From: Streptomyces rapamycinicus NRRL 5491
GTDB taxonomy: Bacteria > Actinomycetota > Actinomycetes > Streptomycetales > Streptomycetaceae
Assembly (NCBI RefSeq): GCF_024298965.1
Contig: NZ_CP085193.1
Location: forward strand, 1,488,001-1,552,000
Length of the DNA: 64,000 bases
Direction: 5' to 3'
Positions 9,158 through 17,367 of the stretch are shown here, in pieces. A program made the position numbers and the translations under genes. The notes under the pieces are model-generated. The model was not told the origin of the DNA. It saw nothing but the letters and a program-made list of their open reading frames with translations, and did no database searches. Position 1 is the first letter of the stretch, and each line of letters opens with the position of its first letter.

Positions 9158-10297
9158 ATGCGCTTTTCGATATTCCACAACCTCGGTGCCCCGGGCCGTC
9201 TCGGTGAGTACGCCGAAGTCATGGACGAAGCCCGCGAGTTCGCGGTCACCGCGGACCGGGCGGGCTTCTGGTCCACCTGGTACACCGAACACCACTTCGG
9301 GCACGAGGCGATCGAGATCACCCCGAACCCGGTGCTGATGGGGGCGGACATCGCCGCCCGTACCGAACACATCCGGATCGGCCAGGCGGCCTCGATCGCC
9401 ACCTTCTGGCATCCGCTGCGGCTCGCCGAGGACATCGCGATGCTCGACCAGCTCTCGGGGGGCCGGGTCGAGGTCGGCCTCGGCCGGGGGCTGTACGGCC
9501 GTGAGGCGCTCAACCTCAACGCCCTGGCCGATCCGCGCGACCAGGAGCAGAACCGCGCCCTGTACGACGAGACCGTGGAGGTCCTGCGCAAGGCGTGGAG
9601 CGGCGAGTTCTTCTCGCACCAGGGCCGGTTCTACGAGTTCCCCTCCCCCGGGGTGAAGTGGAACCACCCCCTCTCCCCCGCCACCCCGGAGTACACCGAC
9701 GCGGGTGTCATCACGAAGATGCAGGTCACGCCGTTTCCTTTGCAGCGGCCGCACCCTCCGCTGTGGCAGGTGATCGACAGCCCCCGCTCGATCAAGTCCG
9801 CCGCGGCCGACGGTGTCCAGGGGCTCTTCTGGCTCCCTCCGGTCTCCGCGCTCAAGGAACGGTTCGAGCTCTACCGGGACACCGCGAGCCAGGCGTCCGG
9901 GCGCGAGTACGCGCTGGGCGAGGGCATCGGCCTGGTGCGCGATGTGTATGTCGCCGACACCATGGAGCAGGCACGCGCCGAATTCGAAGAGGCGGTGATG
10001 ACCACCTACCGGTGGATCATGCACTGGCGGGGGCTGTCCAACCTCATGGAGGCGGGCGAGGAGCTCACCGACGCCCATGAGCTGTCCTTCGACTTCCTCC
10101 AGGGGCGCAATCTGCTGGTCGGCACCCCCGAGTATGTCTCGGAGAAGATCGCCGAGCTGCGCGACGAGGTGGGCCTGGAACATCTGCTGCTGTGGACCAC
10201 CCACCCCGGTCTGCCGCACCGCAACGCCATGCGCAGCCTGGAGCTGTTCGCCGAGAAGGTCATGCCGCAGTTCACCACCGGTGGCGGTCATGGCTGA
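9158..10297 (+). CDS. LLM-class flavin-dependent monooxygenase
   Basis: This is a 379-residue member of the bacterial luciferase-like superfamily, which uses reduced flavin and O2. The TIM-barrel start MRFSIFHNLGAP, the signature YTEHHFGHEAI and the nucleotide-site stretch LSGGRVEVGLGRGLYGRE are visible. Together with the divergent flavin reductase it forms a plausible two-component monooxygenase (FMNH2 type rather than F420 type). It heads an operon with overlapping junctions: the stop overlaps the next start by 8 bp. Within this family, members linked to NCS1 permeases and hydrolases oxidise or cleave N-heterocycles (RutA in uracil breakdown, PyrA-type enzymes in pyridine breakdown). A ring-cleavage or N-dealkylation role is therefore inferred, not shown. 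Confidence 0.88.
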   Translation: MRFSIFHNLGAPGRLGEYAEVMDEAREFAVTADRAGFWSTWYTEHHFGHEAIEITPNPVLMGADIAARTEHIRIGQAASIATFWHPLRLAEDIAMLDQLSGGRVEVGLGRGLYGREALNLNALADPRDQEQNRALYDETVEVLRKAWSGEFFSHQGRFYEFPSPGVKWNHPLSPATPEYTDAGVITKMQVTPFPLQRPHPPLWQVIDSPRSIKSAAADGVQGLFWLPPVSALKERFELYRDTASQASGREYALGEGIGLVRDVYVADTMEQARAEFEEAVMTTYRWIMHWRGLSNLMEAGEELTDAHELSFDFLQGRNLLVGTPEYVSEKIAELRDEVGLEHLLLWTTHPGLPHRNAMRSLELFAEKVMPQFTTGGGHG

Positions 10298-10898
10298 GGC
10301 ACAGCTGCGCAAGGTCGTCACCGTCGCCGATGAGCTGCTGCTGGAGCTCGGCCGCCCGGTCGCGGCGCCGGTGCGCCGGGTCGCGGCGGCCGCGGTGATC
10401 AGCAACCCCTGGGCCGGCGGCGGCTTCGTCGCCGACCTGGGGCCCGAGGTCGAGCGGATCGCACCGGGGCTGGCCCGGCTGCTCACCGACCGGATCAGCG
10501 AGGCGCTGGGCGGGGTCGACCGGATCGAGTCCTTCGGCAAGGCCGCGATCGTCGGTCTGGACGGGGAGATCGAGCACGGCGGCGCGCTGATCCACACCCC
10601 GTTCTTCGGCAATGTCTTCCGCGAGCTGACCGAGGGCACCTCGATCATCGTCTTCAGCGACGACCGGCTTCCGGCCGGTGAACCGCTGACCGTGCCGCTG
10701 TGGCACAAGACCGCGGCCGCGACCCGCTCGCACTACCAGACCTGCCAGATCCGTATCCCCGACGCGCCCCGCCCGGACGAGATCGTCGTCATCGCGGCGG
10801 GGGCGTCCGGCCCCCGCCCGAACGCCCGAATCGGGGACCGCGCCACCGACCCCCTCATCCGCCTCGCCGATCTGGACGACCTGGAGACCGTGACATGA
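10290..10898 (+). CDS. AA_synth (DUF1185) family protein, copy 1
   Basis: The product is a 202-residue protein of the amino acid synthesis (AA_synth, formerly DUF1185) family, whose reaction is not established. Shared motifs with the next gene are KVVT/KIIT at the N-terminus, ISNPWAGGGFVADL, FGKAAIVGLDGEIEHGGALI and RSHYQ. The start overlaps the monooxygenase stop (ATGGCTGA) and the end overlaps the start of copy 2 (ATGA), implying translational coupling and perhaps a hetero-oligomer. The strictly conserved EHG/ALIH segment is a likely active-site region. It could be a hydrolase or isomerase for the ring-opened product (inference). Confidence 0.8.
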   Translation: MAEAQLRKVVTVADELLLELGRPVAAPVRRVAAAAVISNPWAGGGFVADLGPEVERIAPGLARLLTDRISEALGGVDRIESFGKAAIVGLDGEIEHGGALIHTPFFGNVFRELTEGTSIIVFSDDRLPAGEPLTVPLWHKTAAATRSHYQTCQIRIPDAPRPDEIVVIAAGASGPRPNARIGDRATDPLIRLADLDDLETVT

Positions 10899-11446
10899 AC
10901 ATCCGCAAGATCATCACCTTCACCGAGGACATCCACAGCGAGGGCGGCCGCCCGGTGGACCCGCCCGCCCGTACGGCCGTGGTGCTCGCCGTCATCGAGA
11001 ACCCCTGGGCCGGTCAGGGCTTCGTGGCGGATCTGCTGCCCGGGATCGACGAGGTGGCGCCGAAGCTGGGCGAGCTGCTGGCGCCCCGCGTGGTCGAGGC
11101 CCTGGGCGCGCCGGTGGAGGCGTACGGGAAGGCCGCGATCGTGGGTCTCGACGGGGAGGTCGAGCATGGCTCCGCGCTGATCCACACCCTCAAGTTCGGC
11201 GACCACTTCCGCCGCGCGGCGAACGCCACCACGCTGCTCCCGGCCGTGGAGAAGCGGGCCGCCGCGGGCACGGTCTTCGACATCCCGCTCAAGCACATCA
11301 CCGACGCCACCATCCGCTCGCACCACCAGAGCATCGAGGTGCGGGTGGCGGACGGGCCGCGCGCCGACGAGATCGTCGTCGGGCTGGCGGCGGCCGCCCA
11401 GGGCCGCCCGCAGGCCCGGCTGGCGCCACTGTCGACGGAGCGGTGA
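10895..11446 (+). CDS. AA_synth (DUF1185) family protein, copy 2
   Basis: The product is a 183-residue homologue of the preceding protein. It has IENPWAGQGFVADL, YGKAAIVGLDGEVEHGSALI, and RSHHQSIEVRVADGPRADEI near the C-terminus. It is shorter at the C-terminus and differs in the central segment (LKFGDHFRRAANATTLLP against TPFFGNVFRELTEGTSIIVF). The two copies are diverged, not recent duplicates. The start is inside the stop of copy 1 (ATGA). Tandem pairs like this suggest a complex of two related subunits or two successive steps (inference). No signal peptide is present, so the protein is cytosolic. Confidence 0.8.
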   Translation: MNIRKIITFTEDIHSEGGRPVDPPARTAVVLAVIENPWAGQGFVADLLPGIDEVAPKLGELLAPRVVEALGAPVEAYGKAAIVGLDGEVEHGSALIHTLKFGDHFRRAANATTLLPAVEKRAAAGTVFDIPLKHITDATIRSHHQSIEVRVADGPRADEIVVGLAAAAQGRPQARLAPLSTER

Positions 11447-11453
11447 GCAGGCG

Positions 11454-12392
11454 GTGAGTGACATGGGCAGGTCCGAGGCGGGTGCCCCGGCGCGCGTCCC
11501 GGCCTCCCGGGCCGGGGCCCCGGTGGCGCTGAGCCACGAAGCGCACGGCGACGGCCCGGAGCTGGTGTTGCTGCACGGCGTCGGCCTCGACCGCCGGATG
11601 TGGGACCGGTGCCTCCCGGCCCTCGCCGCCCGGCACCGGGTGACGCTGGTCGATCTGCGCGGCCACGGCGCCTCCCCGGCCGCGGCGGCCGGGGTGTCGC
11701 TCGCCGAGCTGGCCGCCGATGTCGGGGCGCTGCTGAGCGGCCCCACACATGTGGTCGGCTTCTCGCTCGGCGCCCTGGTCGCCCAGCGGCTGGGTCTCGA
11801 CCGGCCGGAGCTCACCGCCTCGCTCACCCTGGTCAGCTCGGTCGCGGGCCGGTCGGAGGAGGAACGGGCGGCGGTGGCCCGCCGCCAGGAGCTGGCCGCC
11901 CAGGACTTCGGGGCGGCCGCGTGGGCGGCGGTCGACCGCTGGTTCTCGCCCGCCTGGCGGGCCCAGGACCCCGAGCCGGCGCGGCAGGTGCTCGATACGC
12001 TGCTGGCCAACGACCGGGCCTCCTACCTGGCCTGTTACCGGATCTTCGCGACCGCCGACACCGCGCTGTGGCGGTGGCTGCCCCGGATCGCCGCGCCCAC
12101 CGTGGCGGTGACCGGTGAGCGGGATCCCGGCTCGACCCCGGCCATGTCGCACCGGCTGGCCGAGCGGATCCCGGGCGCCCGGGCGGTGATCGTGCCCGGC
12201 GCCCGCCATCTGCTGCCGCTGGAATGCCCCCGGGAACTCGCCGACGTGATCCTCGCCCAGACCGGAGGCCACGCGGAAAACCACGCCGGAAACCGGACCG
12301 GAAGCCACGCCGGAAACCACATCGGAACCCACGGAAGCCATACCGGAACCCACCCCGGAACCCCCACCGGACAGGAGTCCCACCGCTCATGA
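11454..12392 (+). CDS. Alpha/beta hydrolase with His/Gly/Thr-rich C-terminal tail
   Basis: This is a 312-residue alpha/beta-fold hydrolase. The oxyanion strand ELVLLHGVGLDRRMW, the nucleophile Ser104 in VGFSLGA, the acid in GERDPGS and the His in ARHLLPLE are all present. It resembles 3-oxoadipate enol-lactonase or RutD-type hydrolases. The last 45 residues (roughly 268-312) are a degenerate repeat rich in His, Gly, Thr and Asn, encoded by imperfect 12-15-bp repeats. Such a tail is not part of the fold; it may be a metal-binding or purely expanded segment. GTG 11454 follows the AA_synth stop by seven bases, and the end overlaps the aldehyde dehydrogenase start (ATGA). The role is probably hydrolysis of an ester, lactone or amide intermediate. 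Confidence 0.86.
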   Translation: MSDMGRSEAGAPARVPASRAGAPVALSHEAHGDGPELVLLHGVGLDRRMWDRCLPALAARHRVTLVDLRGHGASPAAAAGVSLAELAADVGALLSGPTHVVGFSLGALVAQRLGLDRPELTASLTLVSSVAGRSEEERAAVARRQELAAQDFGAAAWAAVDRWFSPAWRAQDPEPARQVLDTLLANDRASYLACYRIFATADTALWRWLPRIAAPTVAVTGERDPGSTPAMSHRLAERIPGARAVIVPGARHLLPLECPRELADVILAQTGGHAENHAGNRTGSHAGNHIGTHGSHTGTHPGTPTGQESHRS

Positions 12393-13876
12393 ACCCCCTG
12401 CCGCGCCATGACCACTACATCGCGGGCGAGTGGACCGCCCCCGCCGAAGGCGGCTACTTCGCGAGCGTCAACCCGGCCACCGCCGAGCCCTGGTACGAGG
12501 CGGCGCGCGGCACCGCCGCCGATGTGGACCGTGCGGTGGGCGCCGCCCGCACCGCCTTCGAGGATCCGCGCTGGCGCGATCTGAGCCAGACCCGGCGCGG
12601 CCGGCTGCTGCGGAACCTGGGCGATCTGATCGGTGAGCACGCGGAGCGGCTGGCCCGTACCGAAACCCTCGACAACGGCAAGCTGCTGCGCGAGATGCGG
12701 GCCCAACTCGCCGGGCTGCCCGAGTACTTCCACTACTACGCGGGACTCGCCGACAAGATCCAGGGCGAGGTGATCCCCGGGGCCGGCCGCGAGCTGCTCA
12801 ACTACACCCTGCGCGAACCGGTGGGCGTGGTCGGCGCCATCACCCCCTGGAACTCCCCGCTGCTGCTCACCACCACCAAGCTGGCCCCGGCCCTGGCCGC
12901 GGGGAACACGGTGGTGGTCAAGCCCTCGGAGCACACCTCGGCCTCGCTGCTGGCGCTCGCGCCGCTCTTCGAGGAGGCGGGGTTCCCGCCGGGAGTGGTC
13001 AATGTGGTCACCGGGTACGGGCCGGAGGCGGGCGGGCCGCTGACCGAGCACGACGGCGTGTCCAAGGTGACCTTCACCGGCTCCAGCGGGACCGGCCGCC
13101 GGATCGCCCGCATCTGCGCCGACCGGCTGATCGGCTGCACCCTGGAGCTCGGCGGGAAGTCGCCCAACATCATCTTCCCGGACGCCGACCTGGGCTCGGC
13201 CGCCATGGGCGTGATCGCGGGCATCTTCGCGGCCGCGGGCCAGACCTGTGTGGCGGGCAGCCGGGTGCTGGTGCACCGGGAGGTGTACGACGAGATCCTG
13301 GAGCGGGTGACGGCGCGGGCGGCCACGATCCGCATCGGCGATCCGCTGGCGGAGACCACCGAGCTCGGCCCGCTCGCCATCGCCGAACAGCTGGAGAAGG
13401 TCGAGTCGTACGTCGAGCTGGGGCAGGCCGAGGGCGGAAAGGTGGTCTGCGGCGGCAGGCGTCCCGAGACCGGTCTCGACGGGTACTTCTACTCCCCCAC
13501 CGTCTTCACCGGCACCGACAACGGGATGCGGATCTGCCAGGAGGAGATCTTCGGGCCGGTCGCGACCGTCATGCCCTTCGGCTCCGAGGAGGAGGCGCTG
13601 GCCATCGCCAACGACTCCGCGTACGGCCTGGCGGCGGGCGTGTGGACCCGCGATGTGAACCGGGTGCACCGGATGGCCGCGCGGCTGGAGGCCGGGACGG
13701 TGTGGGCCAACACCTATCGCTCGATGTCGCCGATGTCGCCCCGGGCCGGGTTCAAGACCAGCGGGATGGGGACCGAGCACGGCACGGAGGTCATCCGGGA
13801 GTACACCCGGCTGAAGAGCGTCTGGATCAACACCAGCGAGGAGCCCGCCGGGGATCCGTTCATCCTGAGGTCCTGA
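12389..13876 (+). CDS. NAD(P)-dependent aldehyde dehydrogenase
   Basis: This is a 495-residue class 3-type aldehyde dehydrogenase. Catalytic Cys287 lies in GQTCVAGSR, general base Glu253 in LELGGKSPN, and the Rossmann turn in FTGSSGTGRRIA; the N-terminal block reads HYIAGEWTAPAEGG. It oxidises an aldehyde to the acid, most likely the last step before central metabolism in this cluster. AGGAG (12373-12377) precedes the ATG. The longer upstream frame runs through the repetitive tail of the hydrolase gene and is rejected. Translation is coupled to the hydrolase by an ATGA overlap. The substrate (for example a semialdehyde) is inferred from context only. Confidence 0.93.
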   Translation: MNPLPRHDHYIAGEWTAPAEGGYFASVNPATAEPWYEAARGTAADVDRAVGAARTAFEDPRWRDLSQTRRGRLLRNLGDLIGEHAERLARTETLDNGKLLREMRAQLAGLPEYFHYYAGLADKIQGEVIPGAGRELLNYTLREPVGVVGAITPWNSPLLLTTTKLAPALAAGNTVVVKPSEHTSASLLALAPLFEEAGFPPGVVNVVTGYGPEAGGPLTEHDGVSKVTFTGSSGTGRRIARICADRLIGCTLELGGKSPNIIFPDADLGSAAMGVIAGIFAAAGQTCVAGSRVLVHREVYDEILERVTARAATIRIGDPLAETTELGPLAIAEQLEKVESYVELGQAEGGKVVCGGRRPETGLDGYFYSPTVFTGTDNGMRICQEEIFGPVATVMPFGSEEEALAIANDSAYGLAAGVWTRDVNRVHRMAARLEAGTVWANTYRSMSPMSPRAGFKTSGMGTEHGTEVIREYTRLKSVWINTSEEPAGDPFILRS

Positions 13877-13921
13877 ACTCCTGAGCTCCTGAGATCCCCG
13901 GCCCCTGGACCGAGGAAGGGT

Positions 13922-13938
13922 TGTTGTATGGCACAACA
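13922..13938. promoter_or_regulatory. GntR/FCD-type operator
   Basis: TGTTGT-ATGGC-ACAACA is a 6-bp-arm palindrome containing TTGT-N5-ACAA, the shape of known FadR/FCD-subfamily operators. It lies upstream of the GntR promoter. Its two halves recur at the divergent promoters 5 kb away (8960 and 9119). Confidence 0.6.
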
Positions 13939-13955
13939 TATCTGCGTTCCCGCAG

Positions 13956-13985
13956 TTGACGGGAGGCAATGGCCACACCTAGGGT
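13956..13985 (+). promoter_or_regulatory. Promoter giving leaderless gntR transcript
   Basis: TTGACG (13956-13961), 18-bp spacer, TAGGGT (13980-13985). The predicted start falls at about 13991-13994, that is at the ATG, so the transcript would be leaderless. Confidence 0.55.
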
Positions 13986-13993
13986 CCCGTGCC

Positions 13994-14674
13994 ATGCAAC
14001 GACCCACAGGGAAGCGGCTTCAGCAGACCAGCATGCAGGCGAGGGTCGCCGAAGAGCTGCGGCAGATGATCATCAGTGGTGAGCTGCCGCCCCGCTCCAG
14101 CCTCTCCGAGATGGCGCTGTCCGAGACCTTCGGCGTCAGCCGGACGCCCATCCGCGAGGCCCTCAAACAGCTCCAGATCGAGGGCTTGGTCGAGGTGCGG
14201 CCACGGGTCGGCACATTCGTCGCCGTACCGTCCCGGCGCGAGCTCACCGAGCTGTTCCAGATGAAGGAGCTGCTGGAGGGCGCCGCCGCCCGGCTGCTCG
14301 CCTTCCGCGGGAACGTACCGGAAGTGGAGCGGCTCGAGGCCAATATGAAGGCGGCCGACGCGTCCGTCCGGGACGGCGACGCCGAGCAGTACGCGGCGCT
14401 GGTCCACGAGTTCCACGATCTGATCGTGGTGGGCGCGGACAACAGCAAGCTGGAGGCGCACTACCGCACCCTGATGAACCAGCTGGCCTACGCCCGGCTG
14501 GTGCGCACCTCGCTGTCCCGGCCCGGTCGGCTGGACGAGTCCGACGACGAGCACCATCGCGTCCTCAATCTGATCCAGGCCAAGGACGGCGACGGCGCGG
14601 AGCGGGTGATGCGGGAGCATGTGCGGATGAGCCACCAGGCCCTGATGGCGGGCATGGACGAGCGCCGGGCCTGA
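13994..14674 (+). CDS. GntR family (FadR/FCD subfamily) transcriptional regulator
   Basis: This is a 226-residue regulator. It has an N-terminal winged helix-turn-helix (VAEELRQMIISGELPPRSSL, recognition helix around FGVSRTPIREALKQL) and a C-terminal all-helical FCD domain. The metal/ligand residues of the FCD domain are visible in VHEFHDLIV, DEHHRVLNLI and MREHVRMSH. FCD regulators sense carboxylic acids and usually repress their catabolic cluster. ATG 13994 is chosen because TTGACG-N18-TAGGGT ends eight bases before it. An alternative start at 13928 has a good Shine-Dalgarno (GGAAGGG) but lies inside the putative operator. Probable repressor of the 6.5-14.7 kb cluster. Confidence 0.88.
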   Translation: MQRPTGKRLQQTSMQARVAEELRQMIISGELPPRSSLSEMALSETFGVSRTPIREALKQLQIEGLVEVRPRVGTFVAVPSRRELTELFQMKELLEGAAARLLAFRGNVPEVERLEANMKAADASVRDGDAEQYAALVHEFHDLIVVGADNSKLEAHYRTLMNQLAYARLVRTSLSRPGRLDESDDEHHRVLNLIQAKDGDGAERVMREHVRMSHQALMAGMDERRA

Positions 14675-14888
14675 CAGGGCGGTTCACTCGTGGGTGCCGG
14701 AGCGCAGCCGTCCGGACACACTGAGCACACACGGCCCCGGGACCTACCGGGGGCCCGGACGGCGATCCTGTCGTACGTTGGCAGAAGACCCAGATGGCGG
14801 CCCACATCCCGCGCGGGGTCGTGACCGGCATGGTCTTGAGGAAACCGGGCTCGGGGAGAACCGATCGCCGAAGACCAGGACGAAGACC

Positions 14889-17174
14889 ATGAACGATGTG
14901 CGCAGACGTACGGTGCTCGCCGCCGCCGGGGGGACGGCCATCGCGGGCAAGGCCGCGGCCGCCCATGCCCATGCCCCGCCCGCCCCCTCCGCCGACCGGG
15001 CCCGGCCGGGGCGGGAGCCCGGCCCGTACGAGACCAGGATCCAGGCCCTGATGGCGCGGATGTCCGTCGACGAGAAGCTCGGCCAGCTCCAGCAGCTCGC
15101 CTGGACCGGCGCCACCGGGCCGGGTGGCGGGCAGACCGCCGCCGCGGAGAAGGCTGCCCGCAGGGGCAGGCTCGGCTCCGTGCTCAACATCTACGGGGCC
15201 CGTACCACCAACACGCTGCAGCGGATGGCCGTCGAGGAGTCCCGGCTGGGCATTCCGCTGATCTTCGGGCTCGATGTCATCCACGGCATGTGGACCACCT
15301 TTCCCATCCCCCTCGCCCAGGCCGCCGCCTTCGATCCCGCGGTGGCCGAGTGGGACGCGGAGGTGTCGGCGCGGGAGGCCCGCTCCAACGGGGTGCACTG
15401 GGCGTTCTCGCCGATGATGGACGTCACCCATGAACCGCGCTGGGGGCGGATCGCCGAGGGGGACGGCGAGGACCCGTATCTGGCGGCGCGGCTCGCGGCC
15501 GCCAAGACCCGCGCCTACCAGGGCGACGACCTGCGCTCCCGGCGCCACCTCGCGACCTGCGCCAAGCACATGATCGCCTACGGGGGCGTCGAGGGCGGCC
15601 GCGACTACAACACGGTGGATGTCTCCGAGGCCCGGCTGCGCAACTTCTACCTCCCCCCGTTCCGGGCGGCCCTGGACGCCGGGGTGGCCACGGTCATGGC
15701 GAGCTTCAACACCGTCAGCGGGGTCCCCGCCCACGGCTACCGGCATGCGCTGACCGAGATCCTCAAGGAGGAGTGGGACTTCGGCGGCTTCGTCGTCAGC
15801 GACTACAACGGCGTTCAGGAAATGATCGTCCACGGCTACGCCGCCGACCGCTCCGACGCCGCCCGGCTGGCCTTCAACGCCGGGATCGACATGGAGATGG
15901 CCAGCACCACCATCAACGAGTACGGCAAGCGGCTGCTGCGCAGAGGTGAGATCACCACCGAGCGGCTGGACGACGCGGTGGCCCGCATCCTGCGGCTGAA
16001 GTTCCGGCTCGGGCTCTTCGAGCACCCCTACGCGGACGAGGACACGGCGATCGCCGGGCCCACGAAGGCGTCCCGGGCGGCGGCCCGCGAGGCGGCCGGC
16101 CGCACCATGGTGCTGCTCAAGAACGAGAAGTCCACGCTCCCGCTGGACAGATCGGGCTCCATCGCCGTCGTCGGCCCCTTCGCCGACTCCACCGATCTGC
16201 GCGGCTCCTGGGCCGGGACCTGGGCCGAGAAGTTCCGCCCGGTCACCGTGCTGGACGCGGTGAAGGACGCGGCGCCGAAGGCCCGGATCAGCCATGTCGA
16301 GGGCGTGGACGCGTCCGGCCGGAACACCCGGGGCATCGCGCGGGCGGCCTCGGCGGCGAGAGCGACCGATGTGACCGTGGTGGTGGTCGGGGAGGCGGCG
16401 ACGCTCAGCGGGGAGGCGTCCGTACGCAGCGACCTGGGGCTGCCCGGCCGTCAGGAGCGACTGATCTCCGCGATCGCGGACACCGGCGCGCCGTTCGTGG
16501 TGGTGCTGCTCAGCGGACGTCCGCTGACGATGGCGGGCTGGCTGGACCGCACACCCGCCGTGCTGCAGGCGTGGCATCCGGGGATCGAGGGCGGCAACGC
16601 CGTCGCGGATGTGCTCTTCGGCACCGTGAACCCCGGTGGCAAGCTGCCCGTGACCTTCCCGCGCACGGTCGGGCAGATCCCCGTCTACTACAACCACGAG
16701 AACACCGGACGCCCCTACGACCGGGCCAACCACTACACCTCCAAGTACCTCGACCTGGCCAACGGGCCCCAGTTCCCCTTCGGCCACGGCCTCAGCTACA
16801 CCACCTTCGACATCGGCGAACCCCGGCTCAGCGTCAGCCGCGTCCGGGCCGAGGCGCTGCGCAAGGGCGACACCGTCGAGGTCGCGGTGGCGGTGCGCAA
16901 CACCGGGCGGCGCAAGGGCGATGAGGTGGTGCAGCTGTACATCCGCGATCCGGTGGCGAGCATCGTGCAACCGGTGCGCAGGCTCAGTGGCTTCCGCCGG
17001 GTCAGCCTCGGCCCCGGCAGGGCCACCACGGTCAGGTTCCGGCTGAGCGCCGAGGAGCTGGGTTTCTGGACCCAGGATCCGCACGGCCGGTTCCTGCTCC
17101 AGAAGGGCGAGATCCGGGTCTTCGCGGGCAACAGCTCCCTGGCCGAGCGGGGCCGCACCCTCACCATCACCTGA
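14889..17174 (+). CDS. Tat-exported GH3 beta-glucosidase/beta-xylosidase (BglX-like)
   Basis: This is a 761-residue secreted glycoside hydrolase family 3 enzyme that removes terminal beta-linked glucose or xylose. A twin-arginine signal (RRRTVLAAAGG, then Ala-rich) occupies residues 1-35. The GH3 N-domain follows, with the KH motif in CAKHMIAYGG and the nucleophile Asp305 in VVSDYNGV. Then come the GH3 C-domain (AVVGPFADSTDLRGSW; GKLPVTFPR) and a fibronectin-III-like C-terminus (VAVRNTGRRKGDEVVQLYI). Longer frames upstream lack family similarity. Its role alongside the GH1/GH16 genes further on is probably beta-glucan oligosaccharide breakdown (inference). The 214 bp before it show no clear operator. 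Confidence 0.93.
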   Translation: MNDVRRRTVLAAAGGTAIAGKAAAAHAHAPPAPSADRARPGREPGPYETRIQALMARMSVDEKLGQLQQLAWTGATGPGGGQTAAAEKAARRGRLGSVLNIYGARTTNTLQRMAVEESRLGIPLIFGLDVIHGMWTTFPIPLAQAAAFDPAVAEWDAEVSAREARSNGVHWAFSPMMDVTHEPRWGRIAEGDGEDPYLAARLAAAKTRAYQGDDLRSRRHLATCAKHMIAYGGVEGGRDYNTVDVSEARLRNFYLPPFRAALDAGVATVMASFNTVSGVPAHGYRHALTEILKEEWDFGGFVVSDYNGVQEMIVHGYAADRSDAARLAFNAGIDMEMASTTINEYGKRLLRRGEITTERLDDAVARILRLKFRLGLFEHPYADEDTAIAGPTKASRAAAREAAGRTMVLLKNEKSTLPLDRSGSIAVVGPFADSTDLRGSWAGTWAEKFRPVTVLDAVKDAAPKARISHVEGVDASGRNTRGIARAASAARATDVTVVVVGEAATLSGEASVRSDLGLPGRQERLISAIADTGAPFVVVLLSGRPLTMAGWLDRTPAVLQAWHPGIEGGNAVADVLFGTVNPGGKLPVTFPRTVGQIPVYYNHENTGRPYDRANHYTSKYLDLANGPQFPFGHGLSYTTFDIGEPRLSVSRVRAEALRKGDTVEVAVAVRNTGRRKGDEVVQLYIRDPVASIVQPVRRLSGFRRVSLGPGRATTVRFRLSAEELGFWTQDPHGRFLLQKGEIRVFAGNSSLAERGRTLTIT

Positions 17175-17227
17175 GCCCGGATACCCCCGCCCGTCAGCGA
17201 CGTCACAGCGCCGCGGCCGAATTACTT

Positions 17228-17249
17228 GTAGGGTGCATGCTGACCCTAC
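17228..17249. promoter_or_regulatory. Inverted repeat upstream of AEC transporter
   Basis: GTAGGGT-N8-ACCCTAC is a perfect 7-bp-arm palindrome with a GCATGC core, about 120 bp before the transporter start. It may be an operator or a leader hairpin; no family is recognised. Confidence 0.45.
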
Positions 17250-17367
17250 GCACCCGGAAGACGCCCTTGATGACCGCCGCGCCCTGGCCCTCGACCACCA
17301 CGACGAGCGGACGAGACCCCGTGGCACCCCGCACACCCGGCTCCGGCCACGGTGGGGTGGAGGCCCA

